DNA from: a virus
IMG/VR virus record: IMGVR_UViG_3300017949_001496
Span: 1 to 20,332 of that record
DNA: 20,332 nt
Reading direction: 5' to 3' (one strand)
This document shows positions 7,370 through 13,165 of this stretch, piece by piece. Within the stretch, counting starts at the first letter, position 1; each line of letters begins with the position of its first letter. The translations under genes and the position numbers were made by a program. The notes below the pieces were generated by a model, which was not told where the DNA came from, did not search any database, and worked only from the letters and a program-made list of their open reading frames with translations.

Positions 7370-7534
7370 ATGTCCGATCATCAATTACAAAGACTAATTA
7401 AAGATTCTGAAGAATTAAATACATTTACAGACCAGTTAATTGAAGAAGGGGAAACAGAATTGGTGAAAAAAATTGAAGCAAAGAAAAAGTTTTTAGATAA
7501 ACACATATTATCGGTAATGGAGGTGGCGGCATAA
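7370..7534 (+). CDS. Small helical protein, unknown
   Basis: A 54-residue, highly charged, helical protein (MSDHQLQRLIKDSEELNTF...). The start at 7370 has an excellent AAGGAG ribosome site. An in-frame ATG at 7286 with its own AAAAAGG would add 28 residues encoded across the hairpin at 7315-7345, so two products are possible. The sequence ends SVMEVAA. No family is recognised. It is the last gene of the RNase H unit. Confidence 0.65.
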   Translation: MSDHQLQRLIKDSEELNTFTDQLIEEGETELVKKIEAKKKFLDKHILSVMEVAA

Positions 7535-7556
7535 TACTTAATTGTAAACTTAACGG

Positions 7557-7585
7557 TTTACAAATCTCTTAAAATATAGTATTAT
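7557..7585 (+). promoter_or_regulatory. Early-type promoter for the phoH/endolysin unit
   Basis: GGTTTACA with TTTACA at 7557-7562, a 17-base spacer and TATTAT at 7580-7585. It sits in the 78-base gap before the gene at 7613, whose ribosome site is TTGGAG. It would drive the long run of tightly spaced genes up to about 11172. Confidence 0.65.
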
Positions 7586-7612
7586 AGTTACATAACTTAT
7601 TTGGAGTAACCA

Positions 7613-8176
7613 ATGAATATTTTTGTACTTGATAGTAATCCTATCAAATCTGCACAATTACAGTGTGATAAACACGTAGTTAAAATGATAGTAGAATCGG
7701 CTCAAATGCTATCTACTGCTCATAGAATGTTGGATGGCTATATAGAAAAACGTCTTTCAAAGTCTGGAAAAAGAATGATAAATTACTGGGTTCATCCGGA
7801 TGCAAATATGGAAAATACTTTATACAAAGCAGTTCATCATAATCATCCTTGTACAGTATGGACTATGCAATCTATAGGTAACTATGCTTGGCACTATGAA
7901 CATTTTATTGGACTTTGTGTAGAATATCAATATCGCTATGATAAAGTTCACAACACACAAATTCTGCTTGAAGAAATTTTGTCTGTTCCACCAAAAAATC
8001 TAAATTATAATAAAGGACTCACACCTTTTGCTCTTGCAATGCAACACGAACCTCAATGCATACATATAGGAGATCCTGTACGTTCTTATCAAGAATATTA
8101 TCAAACTAAACAAGATCGTTTTAAAATGGCTTGGACAAAACGTGATATACCGGAGTGGTTTAATGTTGCAGCTTGA
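7613..8176 (+). CDS. Conserved phage protein, unknown function
   Basis: A 187-residue protein with several invariant-looking polar clusters: CDKHVVKM (residues 18-25), ESAQMLSTAHR (28-38), HHNHPCTVW (75-83) and an HEPQC motif near residue 150. The many His, Cys and Asp residues suggest a metal- or nucleotide-binding enzyme. I recall closely similar proteins as uncharacterised in marine T4-like phages but cannot assign a function. The ATG follows TTGGAG at normal distance and is the first gene after the promoter at 7557-7585. It overlaps the next gene by 14 bases. Confidence 0.75.
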   Translation: MNIFVLDSNPIKSAQLQCDKHVVKMIVESAQMLSTAHRMLDGYIEKRLSKSGKRMINYWVHPDANMENTLYKAVHHNHPCTVWTMQSIGNYAWHYEHFIGLCVEYQYRYDKVHNTQILLEEILSVPPKNLNYNKGLTPFALAMQHEPQCIHIGDPVRSYQEYYQTKQDRFKMAWTKRDIPEWFNVAA

Positions 8177-8372
8177 TATAGATGTTTTGGAAAAAATAGA
8201 ATGGGGTAAAGGTATGAAAATGCGTCTTTGTCAAACCCAAGTAAAGAAAAATAAATTAATACAGATTTGGTCGCCGTTATCAAAAAGCTGGAAAACAATG
8301 TATAGATATGAAATAGATGATAATTGGAAATGGTGGAAAAATAATGCCAAGTTATACTCTGAAAAACATTAA
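8163..8372 (+). CDS. Small basic protein, unknown
   Basis: A 69-residue protein rich in Lys and Trp (WSPLSKSWKTMYRYEIDDNWKWW). The start at ATG 8163 is supported by GGAG seven bases upstream, inside the preceding gene. A longer GTG-initiated version from 8142 would add seven residues. It overlaps the next gene by 29 bases. No family is recognised. The placement in a run of overlapping frames with ribosome sites supports it being real. Confidence 0.6.
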   Translation: MLQLDIDVLEKIEWGKGMKMRLCQTQVKKNKLIQIWSPLSKSWKTMYRYEIDDNWKWWKNNAKLYSEKH

Positions 8373-8577
8373 AGATAATCACACTTGGGATGTTGTGTGT
8401 ACTTGGGATGAACTTCAAGCCATTCTAAATGAAATGCCTAACGTAATTCAAGTTCTATCTGCACCAAAAATTGTTTCTAGTGTAGGAAGCTTAAATTCAA
8501 AAGTGCCAGATGGATTTAAAGATATTTTAAATAAAGTAAAATCTGGTTCTGGGAAAGATAACACAATAAAAACATGA
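8344..8577 (+). CDS. Small conserved T4-like protein (FmdB-like N-terminus)
   Basis: A 77-residue protein starting MPSYTLKNIKDNHTWDV, which resembles the first strands of FmdB-type regulatory proteins but lacks their CxxC zinc ribbon. The middle has CTWDELQAILNEMP and the C-terminal half ends KSGSGKDNTIKT, a pattern I recall from small conserved proteins of marine T4-like phages located next to phoH. The start at ATG 8344 follows GGTGG; a version from 8317 is less likely. The stop overlaps the phoH start by four bases (ATGA). Confidence 0.7.
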   Translation: MPSYTLKNIKDNHTWDVVCTWDELQAILNEMPNVIQVLSAPKIVSSVGSLNSKVPDGFKDILNKVKSGSGKDNTIKT

Positions 8578-9260
8578 AAAAAAATAATTCATTAACAGTT
8601 TCTTTTGATGAACTTGAAAAAATTGATCCTATTACAGATAATCAAAAGAAAGCCTTTGATTTTTGGAATAAAGGTCACAATTTAATATTAACTGGTAGTG
8701 CGGGAACAGGTAAAACATTTATAGCTTTATATAATGCTTTTAAAGAAATGTTAAATAAACCTGATATGTACAGACAAATTATGATTATGAGGTCAATGGT
8801 TCCTACAAGAGATGCAGGACATCTTCCTGGATCTAAAGAAGAAAAGGAAGACCCCTATAAAGCACCTTATAAAAATATTTGTGATGAAATATTTGGTTAT
8901 AGAGGAGCATATGGAAAATTAGTAACTGGTAATAAACTTATATTTGAAACAACTTCTTATATTCGTGGAGCAACATTTGACCAAACTATTATAGTAGTTG
9001 ATGAAATGCAAAACTTGAATTTTCATGAATTAGATTCTGTTATTACTCGTGTCGGAAATGATTGTAAAATTATTTTTTGTGGAGATTATTTACAATCGGA
9101 TTTTAAATATAATGATGATAAAGACGGGATTATAAAGTTTATAAGTATTGTGGAACAGATGAGATTTTTTAGAGTTATTAATTTTGGTTGGGAAGATATT
9201 GTTAGATCAGATCTTGTAAGAGATTATATAATGACTAAAGAAATGTTAAACATATCATAA
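8574..9260 (+). CDS. phoH: PhoH-like ATPase
   Basis: A 228-residue P-loop ATPase of the PhoH family, the N-terminal half of RNA/DNA helicase-like proteins. Walker A is GSAGTGKT (residues 41-48), Walker B is IIVVDEMQN with D143-E144, and the sensor-like IIFCGDYLQSDF follows. Its size matches the single-domain PhoH of marine phages. It is very common in marine phages, where its role is unproven; phosphate-stress regulation has been proposed but not shown for phage copies, and an RNA-related ATPase activity is plausible. ATGA overlap with the previous gene indicates coupled translation. Confidence 0.92.
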   Translation: MKKNNSLTVSFDELEKIDPITDNQKKAFDFWNKGHNLILTGSAGTGKTFIALYNAFKEMLNKPDMYRQIMIMRSMVPTRDAGHLPGSKEEKEDPYKAPYKNICDEIFGYRGAYGKLVTGNKLIFETTSYIRGATFDQTIIVVDEMQNLNFHELDSVITRVGNDCKIIFCGDYLQSDFKYNDDKDGIIKFISIVEQMRFFRVINFGWEDIVRSDLVRDYIMTKEMLNIS

Positions 9261-9276
9261 CTAAAGAGGAAAATTT

Positions 9277-9438
9277 ATGTTAAATTGGATAAAACAAAGA
9301 ATTGGTGAAAGAAGTACACTATCAGGATTGGCACTTATAGTACTAGGATTTCTTGTACTATTTCTTGCTCCACTTGCAAAGATTGCTGCTGGTCTTGCCA
9401 TATTATATGGTTTATGGGAAATATGGAAAGCAGAATAA
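9277..9438 (+). CDS. Small two-helix membrane protein, possible holin
   Basis: A 53-residue protein with AGAGGA nine bases before the ATG. The N-terminus is basic and amphipathic (MLNWIKQRIGERS). Two hydrophobic segments follow, about residues 15-31 and 34-49, joined by a short AP turn, and the C-terminus is KAE. It begins 16 bases after phoH and its stop overlaps the glutaredoxin ATG (TAATG). One gene separates it from the endolysin. Size and topology would suit a holin or pinholin, but many small phage membrane proteins look alike and no holin family is recognised. Confidence 0.65.
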   Translation: MLNWIKQRIGERSTLSGLALIVLGFLVLFLAPLAKIAAGLAILYGLWEIWKAE

Positions 9439-9689
9439 TGGTAATCATTTACGGTAAAACTAATTGTACATTTTGTGAAAAAGCAAAACAGTTATGTAAT
9501 GATTATCAATTAGATTATGAATATAAAAATATAGCACATCTTGAATATCTTGAAGAAATGGTGGAAAAGTTTCCAGGAGCAAAAACTGTGCCACAAATAA
9601 TTTGGTATAATAATATAATTGGAACTTATGAAAATTTTGTAAAAGAAATAGAAAACACAATAGGAGGCTATGGAGAAAATGCCATTTGA
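9438..9689 (+). CDS. grx: Glutaredoxin
   Basis: An 83-residue thioredoxin-fold protein with the active-site CTFC (residues 9-12) and the cis-proline TVPQI motif typical of glutaredoxins. The start at ATG 9438 overlaps the stop of the small membrane gene; a longer frame from 9414 would overlap that gene and is unlikely. It would reduce the C-terminal cysteine pair of NrdA and so support dNTP synthesis, like T4 nrdC. It is not in the nrdB-nrdA unit but about 5 kb downstream. It overlaps the endolysin gene slightly. Confidence 0.9.
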   Translation: MVIIYGKTNCTFCEKAKQLCNDYQLDYEYKNIAHLEYLEEMVEKFPGAKTVPQIIWYNNIIGTYENFVKEIENTIGGYGENAI

Positions 9690-10563
9690 TTTTGACTTTA
9701 CTGAAGACCATCTTGCTAAAATTATTCCTGGTAATAATAAAGTAGGAGATTGGTATGAAGCTTTATGTGATATTTTACCAAAGTATGGTATCACGACCGA
9801 ACGAAGAGTTGCACACTTTTTAAGTCAATGTGCTCATGAAAGTGGTAACTTTAAAAAACTTGAAGAAAACTTAAACTATTCCGCAAAAGCACTACGTGCT
9901 GTATTCGGTCGCTATTTTGGTGATGCACCAAAAAGAGATGCAGATGAATATCATAGACAACCCGAAATGATTGCAAATTATGTTTATATGGACGAATTCC
10001 GTAAATATAAAATGGGCAATGTAAATGAAGGTGATGGTTGGTTATTTAGAGGACGCGGACTAAAACAACTTACTGGTCGTGAAAATTATACACGATTTGG
10101 TAAAACTGTTGATATGACTGCAGAAGAAGCAGCAGAATATGTTGCAACAGAAAAAGGAGCAGTAGAATCCGCATGCTGGTTCTGGGATGCAAATAATTTA
10201 AATAATATTGCAGATACCGATGATGTAGTAAAAATGACCAAGAAAATTAATGGTGGTAATATCGGGCTTGAAGATAGACAAAAAAGATACATTAATGCTA
10301 TGGAAGTATTAGGTATGTCTGCGGATATGGTAGCCGATAATGATGACGATGATATTGAAGACATCATTGATGATATTGGTGTACTACGGAAAGGCTCTCG
10401 TGGAGAGGGAGTAAAGATTATGCAAGAAGCGCTCGGTATTGGTGCTGATGGTGTATTTGGCCCAGGCACAGAAAGAGCACTTAAAGAGTGGCAAGCTGCT
10501 AATGGTTTAACTCCAGATGGAGTAGCTGGTCCTGCAACTTTTGGAAAATTACTAGAGGACTAA
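9679..10563 (+). CDS. GH19-type endolysin with C-terminal peptidoglycan-binding domain
   Basis: A two-domain muralytic enzyme. Residues about 1-215 are a GH19 (chitinase/lysozyme-like) domain with the catalytic acid E54 in AHESGNF and a second acid in the EEN motif at 62-64, then GRGLKQLTGRENY, typical of this family. An acidic linker (NDDDDIEDIIDD) leads to a PG_binding_1 domain (LRKGSRGEGVKIMQEALG ... ADGVFGPGTERALKEWQ). It would cut the glycan backbone of peptidoglycan during lysis. There is no signal peptide, so a holin is needed. Start: AGGAGG at 9662-9667 lies 11 bases before ATG 9679; ATG 9670 is only two bases from it and would add three residues. T4 itself uses an unrelated GH24 lysozyme. 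Confidence 0.9.
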   Translation: MPFDFDFTEDHLAKIIPGNNKVGDWYEALCDILPKYGITTERRVAHFLSQCAHESGNFKKLEENLNYSAKALRAVFGRYFGDAPKRDADEYHRQPEMIANYVYMDEFRKYKMGNVNEGDGWLFRGRGLKQLTGRENYTRFGKTVDMTAEEAAEYVATEKGAVESACWFWDANNLNNIADTDDVVKMTKKINGGNIGLEDRQKRYINAMEVLGMSADMVADNDDDDIEDIIDDIGVLRKGSRGEGVKIMQEALGIGADGVFGPGTERALKEWQAANGLTPDGVAGPATFGKLLED

Positions 10564-10564
10564 A

Positions 10565-10726
10565 ATGGCTAAGTTCAGTCGATACGATTCACGTAACAAA
10601 AAGAAAAATAGAAATAAAAATCTTTCTCTACAAAAAGATAAAAGAATAAAATCAGTAGAGAATCAAGAAAAATGGAACGTAGTTGTAAAAAAATATGAAC
10701 TAGAATCAGTAGCACGCAAAGGCTAG
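10565..10726 (+). CDS. Small basic protein, unknown
   Basis: A 53-residue, Lys/Arg/Asn-rich protein (MAKFSRYDSRNKKKNRNKN...) starting one base after the endolysin stop. The first half has the character of a nucleic-acid-binding tail; the second half may form one helix. I recall small proteins beginning MAKF(S/T)RYD-RNKK in marine T4-like phages, all uncharacterised. No ribosome site is evident besides coupling to the upstream gene. Confidence 0.65.
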   Translation: MAKFSRYDSRNKKKNRNKNLSLQKDKRIKSVENQEKWNVVVKKYELESVARKG

Positions 10727-10728
10727 TA

Positions 10729-11172
10729 ATGATAAGACTTATAGAAATGGACGAACTGGATGTTCTCAATAATGATCCAGTTCGTCCGCACGTTAATAAG
10801 CTGGATGTTGGTAAGCAAGTTTATGTATTAGATGATTTATCTGCAGTAATATGTACGTGTTATTGCAATGATATACCAACAACAGAAGAAGAACTTGAAC
10901 AATTTAAAGATGTAGATGGCGACATACTTGTCGCCTATACAGTTTGGAGCAGTGCAAAAGGTGCTGGTAGAAAAATAGTTTTAGCACTTAGGGATCTAGT
11001 ATTAAAAAATAATAATATTGATAGATTAGTAACCATGAGTCCTAAAACCGAAATGGCTAAAAAGTTTCACTTAAGTAACGGTGCTTTCTGGCTTAAAGAA
11101 AATGAAAAAACTGATAATTATGAATACAATTTGTATAGAAATAAGAATACTTTAATTTCTCGTTTTTATTAA
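10729..11172 (+). CDS. GNAT-like acetyltransferase
   Basis: A 147-residue protein beginning two bases after the previous stop. The central part fits a GNAT fold: a strand with AYTVWSSAKGAGRKIVLALRDLV, in which the AKGAGRK turn corresponds to the acetyl-CoA pyrophosphate loop, then RLVTMSPKTEMAKKFHLSNGAFWL, matching the common strand-helix-strand ending with a (N)GA/GF turn. The substrate is unknown. T4-like marine phages carry such genes without a known role. It ends the long unit that starts at 7557; a new promoter follows. Confidence 0.6.
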   Translation: MIRLIEMDELDVLNNDPVRPHVNKLDVGKQVYVLDDLSAVICTCYCNDIPTTEEELEQFKDVDGDILVAYTVWSSAKGAGRKIVLALRDLVLKNNNIDRLVTMSPKTEMAKKFHLSNGAFWLKENEKTDNYEYNLYRNKNTLISRFY

Positions 11173-11180
11173 AAAAATGC

Positions 11181-11196
11181 ATTTTAGGGGTTTACA
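11181..11196 (+). repeat. 16-bp direct repeat at the -35 region, copy 1
   Basis: ATTTTAGGGGTTTACA occurs here and identically at 12456-12471. Both copies cover the -35 hexamer and the ten bases ahead of it, suggesting a shared upstream promoter element or a recent promoter duplication. Confidence 0.8.
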
Positions 11197-11219
11197 TTCG
11201 ATTTAAAATATATTATATT
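11191..11219 (+). promoter_or_regulatory. Early-type promoter with AGAATCGG leader
   Basis: GGGTTTACA with TTTACA at 11191-11196, a 17-base spacer, TATATT at 11214-11219. The leader carries AGAATCGG at 11232-11239, 12 bases past the -10, which recurs at the same distance after the promoter at 12466-12494. The leader ends in GGAGAAACTAAAATG. Confidence 0.65.
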
Positions 11220-11249
11220 GTTAATATAAAGAGAATCGGAGAAACTAAA

Positions 11250-11453
11250 ATGAATGATCTTCTTGAATTTATTGATGATCTCGATACATTGGAGCAAGCC
11301 AATGGTACTGCTTCTTTTCATACAGTATGGGATCAAATTACGCTTAAGTGGTTGGACCGTAGGAATGCCGCTGAAGATGAAATGAAACTTGAATATGAAT
11401 CACAAAGATTATCCAAAGTTTTAGGAGTACTTGTAAATGCAAAAAGTAGCTAA
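11250..11453 (+). CDS. Small acidic protein, unknown
   Basis: A 67-residue, mainly helical protein (MNDLLEFIDDLDTLEQANG...), first gene after the promoter at 11191-11219, with CGGAG ten bases before the ATG. The N-terminal third is acidic and the middle (ITLKWLDRRNAAEDEMKLEYESQR cut into a helix) is charged. No family is recognised. It overlaps the next gene by 17 bases. Confidence 0.65.
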   Translation: MNDLLEFIDDLDTLEQANGTASFHTVWDQITLKWLDRRNAAEDEMKLEYESQRLSKVLGVLVNAKSS

Positions 11454-11679
11454 TCCTTATATGGACGATAAAATTGTAACAGATAAGCTTCCACGGCACG
11501 GTTCTCCTCAGGATCGTGGTAGTGCAGATCGTTATTACGGCCGCGGTTTTGATCCTCATTATTATGTTGGTGCTTCTATTACTTCTGAAAGAATAGAAAG
11601 AGATAGCATGACTATTGGTGAAATTGAAGCCTATGAATATGGTTATGATAATGAACAAGACAGAAAAGATTGGGGATAG
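11437..11679 (+). CDS. Conserved small phage protein (DRGSADRYYGR motif)
   Basis: An 80-residue protein with a striking block, GSPQDRGSADRYYGRGFDPHYY (about residues 22-43), and an end EAYEYGYDNEQDRKDWG. I recall the same two blocks in small proteins of cyanophages and other marine T4-like phages, where they are uncharacterised. AGGAG lies inside the upstream gene at suitable distance from the ATG. The stop is two bases before the next ATG. Confidence 0.7.
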   Translation: MQKVANPYMDDKIVTDKLPRHGSPQDRGSADRYYGRGFDPHYYVGASITSERIERDSMTIGEIEAYEYGYDNEQDRKDWG

Positions 11680-11681
11680 TG

Positions 11682-12449
11682 ATGAGTGCTTTTTTTGGAC
11701 TTCCAGGTGCTGTAGAGGTTCTGCCAAGAAAAAATGTTAAGTTTGCACCGTTTCTGAATAGCGCACCTATGGATTTTTGGCAAACTTTAGGCCAATATGT
11801 CTACGGCTATTTAAAAGATGGCAAATGGCAATATATAGGTAAAGGTAATCGTAATCGTGCAATACAGCACATTAAAGAAAAGGACTATGATATAAATGAT
11901 CTTTATATTATAGCTAAAAATCTTGAAAGATTTGATTTTGATAGAAAAAAAGATGCTCAATCATTTCTTCTTGAATCATATCTTATTTCATCGTACACAC
12001 CATCGGATAACAGTGTGTCTGGCCACTATAAGGAGTGTTTTAAAATGGCTAAATTTTCCGAACTTTTCAATGTTTATACTTCATCACAGAAGGATAATTT
12101 TGAAGCTTTACCTGAATGGTATATAGAAAACTATGAAAAACTAAAAGGACGGCTTACAGTTGTAGAAATTAAATCTGAAATGACTTGGCTTAGTTTTTCC
12201 ACTCGTGAACAATTACAACCAAATATTTTGGTTGCATCCGATGGAAACATAAAACATTTTAGATTTCAAATACAAGCTCAAGAGAAAGATAAGATTGCAT
12301 ATCGCAAAGAACAGATATTCGAATTTTTAAGCCATTATGATATAATGGATAAAGATATTGAAAAAACTGGGAATCGTGAAACATATGGAATTAATAGTCA
12401 ACTTAGTATTGAAGATGCCTTTAATATTATAGATGATTTTTTCTCTTAA
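11682..12449 (+). CDS. GIY-YIG nuclease (LEM-3-like variant)
   Basis: A 255-residue protein with a GIY-YIG core in residues about 38-118: YVYGY (39-43) for the GIY strand, QYIGKGNRNR (50-59) with YIG and two Arg, H63, E99 in FLLESYLI, and N110 in the SDNSVSGH turn. YxGKGxxxR..H with a following ESxLI and Nxx(S)GH is the form seen in LEM-3-like GIY-YIG proteins. The C-terminal 140 residues (from about 120) match nothing I recognise and may bind DNA or a partner. The ATG at 11682 is chosen over a TTG frame start at 11670 that overlaps the previous gene. It is the second GIY-YIG protein in the window and unlike the one at 4746. A homing role is possible but no intron or interrupted gene is visible. 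Confidence 0.65.
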   Translation: MSAFFGLPGAVEVLPRKNVKFAPFLNSAPMDFWQTLGQYVYGYLKDGKWQYIGKGNRNRAIQHIKEKDYDINDLYIIAKNLERFDFDRKKDAQSFLLESYLISSYTPSDNSVSGHYKECFKMAKFSELFNVYTSSQKDNFEALPEWYIENYEKLKGRLTVVEIKSEMTWLSFSTREQLQPNILVASDGNIKHFRFQIQAQEKDKIAYRKEQIFEFLSHYDIMDKDIEKTGNRETYGINSQLSIEDAFNIIDDFFS

Positions 12450-12455
12450 AAATTG

Positions 12456-12483
12456 ATTTTAGGGGTTTACAAGCCCCTAAAAT
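12456..12483 (+). promoter_or_regulatory. Perfect inverted repeat around a -35 element (possible operator)
   Basis: ATTTTAGGGG (12456-12465) and CCCCTAAAAT (12474-12483) form a perfect 10-bp inverted repeat with an eight-base centre that contains TTTACA. No T-run follows on the + strand, so it is not a good terminator. The position over the promoter suggests a protein-binding operator. Confidence 0.55.
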
Positions 12484-12494
12484 TATACTATATT
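12466..12494 (+). promoter_or_regulatory. Early-type promoter with overlapping inverted repeat
   Basis: TTTACA at 12466-12471, 17-base spacer, TATATT at 12489-12494. The ten upstream bases plus the hexamer repeat those at 11181-11196. AGAATCGG at 12507-12514 lies 12 bases after the -10, as in the promoter at 11191. It would transcribe the unit holding the structured RNA, the MazG-like and the exonuclease genes. Confidence 0.65.
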
Positions 12495-12521
12495 GGTAGT
12501 GTAAAAAGAATCGGATGGATT

Positions 12522-12824
12522 ATGACTATAGCTAAAACACAAACCGAACGTCTTACTCTCATCAAAGAGATTGCAGAAAGACGTAAAGCAGAAAAGAAAG
12601 CCGACCGTGCTCGTCAAATTAAAATGAATGAGATTAAAGAGAAAGGTAAAAAAGCTCGTTCCGTTATGTTAAAAGCACGTAAGAACCGTAAGGATCCTCT
12701 TACTATCTTAAATATAAAAGATGGTGAAAATCCAAATTATTGGACTGATGGGTCCAAATATGCAAAAGAACACTATGGAGAAACAATGTTTGAAACAATA
12801 AGGTATGATAATGAATGGGATTGA
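12522..12824 (+). CDS. Lys/Arg-rich protein, unknown
   Basis: A 100-residue protein. The start at ATG 12522 is placed after the promoter; the in-frame ATG at 12453 would lie upstream of the predicted transcription start and is rejected. The first 60 residues form a very basic helix, probably coiled-coil (TERLTLIKEIAERRKAEKK...), and the C-terminal 35 are more acidic with aromatic residues (NYWTDGSKYAKEHYGETMFETIRYDNEWD). Nucleic-acid binding is plausible but unproven. The stop codon overlaps the first GAGTTTAAA repeat that flanks the structured RNA. Confidence 0.7.
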   Translation: MTIAKTQTERLTLIKEIAERRKAEKKADRARQIKMNEIKEKGKKARSVMLKARKNRKDPLTILNIKDGENPNYWTDGSKYAKEHYGETMFETIRYDNEWD

Positions 12825-13029
12825 GTTTAAAGACTCTTTTCAGCATACGTCTGTGTGGAGGCGTTGATCAGCTAAAAGCACTATCTCTGGTGAATATATT
12901 CGCCCGCGAAATATCGGTGACGTGAAAACCATGGATGTTAGTTTCAATCAAACTAGAGCGGCAATGTCAATAAGGCCGTGCGGAGAGATTGGAGATACTA
13001 GCTCAGGCGTATGCTGAAAGGAGTTTAAA
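12823..13029 (+). repeat. GAGTTTAAA direct repeats flanking the structured RNA
   Basis: GAGTTTAAA occurs at 12823-12831 and again at 13021-13029, just outside or at the ends of the long terminal helix. The right copy includes the last bases of the Shine-Dalgarno sequence. Nine bases is short, but the exact placement at both edges of the element is notable. Confidence 0.5.
12833..13024 (+). ncRNA. Structured RNA of unknown class with a 17-bp closing helix
   Basis: No credible ORF crosses this stretch, and its GC content (about 47% over 12841-13020) is well above its neighbours. ACTCTTTTCAGCATACG (12833-12849) pairs with CGTATGCTGAAAGGAGT (13008-13024): 17 bp with one G-U. Inside are nested helices AGCTA/TAGCT (12870-12874 / 12999-13003) and TATCTC/GAGATA (12882-12887 / 12992-12997). 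Local hairpins follow: ATATTCG/CGAAATAT with a CCCG loop (about 12895-12913), TAGTTT/AAACTA (12939-12955) and CGGC/GCCG (about 12959-12978). The 3' arm of the closing helix contains AAAGGAG, the ribosome site of the gene at 13031. A cis-regulatory RNA, possibly a riboswitch-like element, fits best. I match it to no family; the manA and wcaG RNA classes known from marine phages are worth comparing. Confidence 0.65.
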
Positions 13030-13030
13030 A

Positions 13031-13165
13031 ATGACTAAAAACTTGATTATTATTGCTTGCTCACTAGTATTTTTCACAGGCTTTGGCTACTATACTTACT
13101 ATGTGTGGAGCGACTGCCTAGAAGAAAACTCGGTTTTAACTTGTATGAGGATGCTTAACAAATGA
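13031..13165 (+). CDS. Small single-pass membrane protein with two external cysteines
   Basis: A 44-residue protein starting seven bases after AAAGGAG, which lies in the closing stem of the structured RNA. Residues about 4-25 form one hydrophobic helix (LIIIACSLVFFTGFGYYTYYVW) after MTKN, followed by DCLEENSVLTCMRMLNK with C29 and C38. A short positive N-terminus implies the tail is outside the membrane, where the two cysteines could pair. The stop overlaps the next start (ATGA). Family unknown; a lysis- or exclusion-type membrane peptide is possible but speculative. Confidence 0.65.
   Translation: MTKNLIIIACSLVFFTGFGYYTYYVWSDCLEENSVLTCMRMLNK

Noticed and set aside
8101-8418. An antisense reading frame of about 105 codons on the - strand.
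   Set aside because: It is opposite well-supported overlapping + strand genes with ribosome sites; its composition is what the reverse of those genes gives.
10086-10469. A - strand frame of 127 codons opposite the endolysin.
   Set aside because: The + strand endolysin has clear domains here; the reverse frame is Ser/Ile-rich and without a start signal.
12453-12521. An upstream in-frame start for the Lys/Arg-rich gene.
   Set aside because: It would lie upstream of the predicted transcription start and be encoded by the promoter itself.
12935-12956. GTTTCAATC near 12940 resembling the end of some CRISPR repeats.
   Set aside because: It occurs once, with no spacer-repeat pattern; it is part of a local hairpin in the structured RNA.
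12833-13024. The structured block as a tRNA, tmRNA, group I/II intron or RNase P RNA.
   Set aside because: No tRNA cloverleaf, no tmRNA tag frame, no convincing intron core or domain V, and no RNase P conserved regions were found by eye.
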